A stretch of 35,176 bases of DNA. It comes from Bacteroides sp. Lineage in GTDB: Bacteria > Bacteroidota > Bacteroidia > Bacteroidales > Bacteroidaceae. The stretch spans positions 1 through 35,176 of the forward strand of contig JAJBTC010000146.1 of assembly GCA_020861095.1 (NCBI GenBank). Reading direction: 5' to 3'. This document shows, piece after piece, positions 31,845 through 35,176 of the stretch. Under the pieces are notes generated by a model. It was given only the letters and a program-made list of their open reading frames with translations. It searched no databases and had not been told where the DNA came from. Made by a program: the position numbers and the translations under genes. Numbering within the stretch: the stretch's first letter is position 1; each line of letters begins with the position of its first letter.

Positions 31845-34067
31845 ATGAAAAAACAGACCCTGATTCTTTTTGCTCTCGCAGTTTGTTGTATGGTAAACCC
31901 TGCCAGGGCGCAGCAACCTGTATATTTAGATGAGAGCAGAGACCTGGAAGAACGTGTGCAGGATGCACTCAGCCGTATGACACTGGAAGAGAAAGTAAAG
32001 CTGTGTCACGCGCAGAGTAAGTTCAGTAGTGGCGGAGTACCCCGGTTGGGTATAACCGAACTCTGGATGAGTGATGGACCTCACGGAGTGCGCGAAGAGA
32101 TCCAGTGGAATTCCTGGGGAAATGCCGGCTGGACCAATGACTCCTGTACGGCTTTTCCGGCGCTTACCTGTCTGGCCGCGACCTGGGATCCCGAAATGTC
32201 TGCTTTGTATGGCAGGGCCATAGGAGAGGAGGCACGCTACCGGCGTAAAGATGTATTGCTGGGACCGGGTGTCAACATCTACCGCACGCCACTGAACGGA
32301 CGTAATTTCGAATACATGGGTGAGGACCCGCATCTGGCCTCTGTACTGGTAGTCCCTTACATACAGGAAATGCAGAAGAACGGTGTAGCTGCCTGTGTAA
32401 AGCATTATGCGCTGAACAATCAGGAACTGTGGCGGGGACACATTGATGTCGAGTTGAGCGATCGCGCGTTGTATGAGATCTATCTGCCCGCTTTCAAAGC
32501 CTCCGTACACGAAGGAGGAGCCTGGAGCATCATGGGAGCCTATAACAAGGTACGTGGTCAGCATGCCTGCCACAACGAATTGCTTTTGCAGAAGATCCTG
32601 AAGCAGGACTGGGGATTCGATGGTTGCGTCATTACCGATTGGGGTGGAGCACACGATACCCGTGAAGCTGCCCTGTATGGATTAGATATAGAAATGGGTT
32701 CGTATACGAATGGACTGACTTCGGAATCGGAGTTCAATTACGACGATTATTACTTAGCCCGTCCCTATCTGGATATGCTGAAAAACGGTGAAGTACCTCT
32801 GTCTACCATAGACGACAAAGCCAGCCGGATATTGAGGCTCATTTTCCGTACGGCAATGAACAGCCAGCGTCCGTGGGGATCTTTTGCCACGGAAGAGCAT
32901 GCCGAAGTGGCCCGCCGGATAGGAGAAGAGGGAACCGTGTTGCTGAAAAACGCGGCTCCGGATAAGAAAACATCTCCTTTGCTTCCGATCGATGGCAGCA
33001 AATACGATCGCATACTGGTGGTCGGTGAAAACGCGACCCGCAGTCTGACCCAAGGAGGGGGCTCGTCCGAACTGAAAGTAAAAGAAGAGATCTCTCCGCT
33101 GGCAGGTCTTCAGGCGGTCTACGGCGATAAGATTGTATACGCCAAAGGATATATGTCCGGACGCTCTATGTACAGTAATATCGAGGAGATCCCGGCTTCT
33201 GTCATGGATTCGTTGCGTGCCGATGCCGTAGCCCAGGCTCGGGAAGCCGATCTGGTGATCTATGTGGGAGGGTTGAACAAAAACCATCAGCAGGATTGTG
33301 AAGCCGGAGACAGGATCACCTACGGATTGCCTTTCGGACAGAACGAACTGATAGAGGAGGTCCTGCAGGTGAATAAGAATATGGTCATGGTACTGATCAG
33401 CGGGAACGCGGTGGAAATGCCGTGGATCAAAAAAGTTCCTGCTATTGTGCAATCCTGGTATCTGGGATCACAGGGAGGCCATTCCATTGCCAACATCCTT
33501 TCCGGTGAGGTGAACCCCAGTGGAAAATTACCTTTCTCCTTTCCTGTGAAATTGTCTGATAACGGTGCACATGCTTTTGATTACATGAGTTATCCGGGAG
33601 ACAGTATCCGACAGATCTATAAAGAGGATATCCTGGTAGGCTACCGCTGGCACGATACCAAAAAGATCCCGGCACTGTTCCCCTTCGGACATGGGCTGAG
33701 TTATACGACGTTTGCTTATGGCAAGTCACAGGCAGATAAAGTGACCCTGGCCGGTGCGGATGACCGCATAGTAGTCACTGTTCCGGTGCGTAATACAGGA
33801 AATGTTACCGGAAAAGAGGTGGTCCAGTTGTACATCGGAGAGGAGAAAAGTGCTGTACTCCGTCCTGTTAAAGAACTCAAAGGGTTTCATAAAATAGAAT
33901 TGCAGCCCGGTGAGGAAAAAGTAGTCTCTTTCACCATTGAGCCGGAAGATCTGATGTATTTTGATGAAGATCTTCACGACTGGAAGGCAGATCCGGGTAA
34001 GTTCAAAGCCTATATCGGATCCTCATCAACGGATATTCGCTCTACATTGTCCTTTGTGCTTCAATAA
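31845..34067 (+). CDS. Glycoside hydrolase family 3, beta-glucosidase type
   Basis: Exported exo-beta-glucosidase (a beta-xylosidase is a weaker alternative). The 740-aa product has a signal peptide (MKKQTLILFALAVCCMVNPARA, then QQ). The N-terminal barrel contains MSDGPHGVREE, GRNFEYMGEDPHLAS, KHYALNNQE and the nucleophile Asp265 in GCVITDWGGAHD. The alpha/beta sandwich has a GGGSSEL loop and CEAGDR, where Glu486 is the likely acid/base. A C-terminal fibronectin-III-like domain starts near 640 (RNTGNVTGKEVVQLYIG). The TTG at 31830 is in frame, but the ATG at 31845 sits exactly at the signal peptide. It would cleave the glucan backbone after GH31 and GH2 remove side chains. It is 219 bases from GH2, with a repeat between. 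Confidence 0.93.
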   Translation: MKKQTLILFALAVCCMVNPARAQQPVYLDESRDLEERVQDALSRMTLEEKVKLCHAQSKFSSGGVPRLGITELWMSDGPHGVREEIQWNSWGNAGWTNDSCTAFPALTCLAATWDPEMSALYGRAIGEEARYRRKDVLLGPGVNIYRTPLNGRNFEYMGEDPHLASVLVVPYIQEMQKNGVAACVKHYALNNQELWRGHIDVELSDRALYEIYLPAFKASVHEGGAWSIMGAYNKVRGQHACHNELLLQKILKQDWGFDGCVITDWGGAHDTREAALYGLDIEMGSYTNGLTSESEFNYDDYYLARPYLDMLKNGEVPLSTIDDKASRILRLIFRTAMNSQRPWGSFATEEHAEVARRIGEEGTVLLKNAAPDKKTSPLLPIDGSKYDRILVVGENATRSLTQGGGSSELKVKEEISPLAGLQAVYGDKIVYAKGYMSGRSMYSNIEEIPASVMDSLRADAVAQAREADLVIYVGGLNKNHQQDCEAGDRITYGLPFGQNELIEEVLQVNKNMVMVLISGNAVEMPWIKKVPAIVQSWYLGSQGGHSIANILSGEVNPSGKLPFSFPVKLSDNGAHAFDYMSYPGDSIRQIYKEDILVGYRWHDTKKIPALFPFGHGLSYTTFAYGKSQADKVTLAGADDRIVVTVPVRNTGNVTGKEVVQLYIGEEKSAVLRPVKELKGFHKIELQPGEEKVVSFTIEPEDLMYFDEDLHDWKADPGKFKAYIGSSSTDIRSTLSFVLQ

Positions 34068-34527
34068 GAAGGATAGAACAAGGTATGTAATGGATGGGCT
34101 GAAAGCCCTATCGATTCCAGTCCGGGTAAGGGAGTGCAGGGTACCGGAGCGAACATCACCCTGGGAAATAAATATAATTAAATAAACAGAGTTCTGAAAG
34201 AAGGATCGAAAACTTAGCCACCCTACGAATAGTACTGATCTAAAGATTGCTAATCAGGCTAATGTCATTTTCGGTCATTCTTTCAGAACTCTCCCTATGG
34301 ATGTATGCAAATGTCCCGGGGTTGAACCTCATGAGCTAAAATCGATAGGACCTTTAGCCCATTCGCATAGCGTAGTAAAGGTTCATTCTTTTTGGGCACT
34401 CCATTGTTGTATAAGAGCCAGATTTTACGCATTTCTAATATATTTCACAGTAAAAGAAGAGCAGAACAGCAAATGTGCTTCCTATACAAAGGATACATCT
34501 TTTTCATATCCACTGGTCCCGGGAAGA
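34068..34527. other. Non-coding region with nested inverted repeats
   Basis: Lies between converging GH3 and HdeD-like genes. Bases 34094-34362 hold the nested inverted repeats described separately. Bases 34363-34527 are AT-rich with nothing recognisable. The 110-codon plus-strand ORF starting at 34297 crosses repeats and overlaps the HdeD-like gene and is not credible. Confidence 0.6.
34094..34362. repeat. Nested inverted repeats downstream of GH3
   Basis: Outer pair: 34094-34120 (ATGGGCTGAAAGCCCTATCG start) with 34336-34362, 22 of 27 positions pairing. Inner pair: AGAGTTCTGAAAGAAGGATC from 34188 to 34212 with 34268-34292, 23 of 25 pairing. The left outer arm also contains a small GGGCTGAAAGCCC hairpin (34097-34109). 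No coding sequence inside. A composite of two small inverted-repeat elements, one inserted in the other, is a reasonable reading. Confidence 0.6.
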
Positions 34528-35127
34528 TCAGACTTCTTCCGTTTTCGGTACGTAACCGGATTCTTTGGTTCGGTTATACAGTCCTTTCAGTTCGAACGCG
34601 AGCATGATGCGGAACATTCCGATCGCTAAAAAAGTGAAAGCGATCATATATACAGCATACAGCGCTCCGATCAGGGGTTGCCACAGAATAATGATGGAAC
34701 AGATAATAGCCAGAATACCAAATGCCAGATACCATCCCCATTCGCGGGTACCGTAACGCTTGAGGTCGAGTGAGTAACCTGCGGCAGAGAATCCGCGGAA
34801 CATAAGCCAGAAAGCAATAATAAAAGGTATGACTTCCATACTCAGCCACGGATAAGCCAATAAATAGATACCCAGGATAAGGTCTATAATACCTCCTGCC
34901 AGGTACCAACCCCAACTGCTTATCTGTTTACGGTTGCCCAGGGCAAAAACGATCTCTGCAACTCCCGTCACCAGCATGGTAATGCTGAACAGGAGACTTA
35001 ACGCCACATAACTACTTAACGGGTTAATGATCAGGAAAATGGCGACAATCAGGTAAAGGATACCTAATAACAGGGACATCCACCAATGTTTGACGGTATA
35101 TTCCAGGTTATCATAAATTTTTCTCAT
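34528..35127 (-). CDS. HdeD-like (DUF308) membrane protein
   Basis: Small integral membrane protein of the HdeD/DUF308 family, linked in E. coli to acid resistance at high cell density; its molecular action is not known. The 199-aa product has six predicted membrane segments arranged as three internally similar helical pairs: WWMSLLLGILYLIVAIFLII, then GWYLAGGIIDLILGIYLLAY and GWYLAFGILAIICSIIILW. A repeated WGWYLA(G/F)GI motif marks the duplicated unit. The C-terminus is short and polar. It lies opposite to GH3 and looks unrelated to glycan use. The start is 50 bases from the window edge, so its promoter cannot be judged. Confidence 0.88.
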   Translation of the reverse strand: MRKIYDNLEYTVKHWWMSLLLGILYLIVAIFLIINPLSSYVALSLLFSITMLVTGVAEIVFALGNRKQISSWGWYLAGGIIDLILGIYLLAYPWLSMEVIPFIIAFWLMFRGFSAAGYSLDLKRYGTREWGWYLAFGILAIICSIIILWQPLIGALYAVYMIAFTFLAIGMFRIMLAFELKGLYNRTKESGYVPKTEEV

Positions 35128-35176
35128 ACAAATGCTATTATGATTAAATGAATATGCAATTAACAGCCGGAGGGAC

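Noticed and set aside
34297..34629. Plus-strand ORF of 110 codons
   Set aside because: Starts in the inverted repeats and runs antisense into the HdeD-like gene; no family features.

Overview
This window looks like a chromosomal piece of a gut-type Bacteroidales bacterium (Bacteroides/Parabacteroides relatives). The reasons are a single-polypeptide hybrid two-component regulator, clustered glycoside hydrolases of families 97, 31, 2 and 3 with lipoprotein or Sec signals, Bacteroidetes-type promoter elements (TTTG, 19-nt spacer, TAnnTTTG-like), and a capsule/O-antigen operon with weak Shine-Dalgarno sites. No rRNA, tRNA, CRISPR array, transposase, integrase or plasmid gene was seen. I cannot fix the genus.

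Bases 1-17120 (plus strand) hold most of a Wzx/Wzy-type surface polysaccharide operon: rmlA, a flippase, a GT4, an EpsG-like polymerase, a GT2, a UDP-HexNAc 6-dehydrogenase and two more GT4 enzymes. Next comes a UDP-L-FucNAc cassette (CapE/FnlA, CapF, CapG/FnlC), a WbuB-like transferase, an SDR 4-reductase, and a WecA/WbpL-like initiating phosphoglycosyltransferase. A small unknown protein closes the strand run. The five transferases plus the initiator suggest a repeat unit of up to about six sugars that includes L-FucNAc and a hexuronic HexNAc. Order and content from CapE to the initiator resemble Pseudomonas aeruginosa O11 (wbjB-C-D-E-F-wbpL). Two copies of a roughly 320-380 bp element with long terminal inverted repeats bracket the FucNAc/reductase cassette in direct orientation.

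Bases 17121-17631 are non-coding, with an elaborate nested palindrome, a pair of 15-nt direct repeats and a terminator. Bases 17632-21207 (minus strand) encode a GH97 enzyme and an SGNH acetylesterase. A 660-base AT-rich repeat-bearing intergenic region separates them from the plus-strand block at 21869-34067: HTCS regulator, GH31 (alpha-xylosidase type with PA14), GH2 and GH3. The GH31-GH2-GH3 trio matches the exo-enzyme set that strips and cleaves xyloglucan oligosaccharides in B. ovatus. No SusC/SusD pair or endo-glucanase is present in the window. After a 460-base region with nested inverted repeats, an HdeD-like membrane protein lies on the minus strand at the right edge.

The genes themselves belong to known families. 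The most unusual content is the non-coding structure: the TIR-bearing repeat family around the sugar cassette, the multi-state palindrome at 17294-17421, and the nested inverted repeats at 34094-34362.
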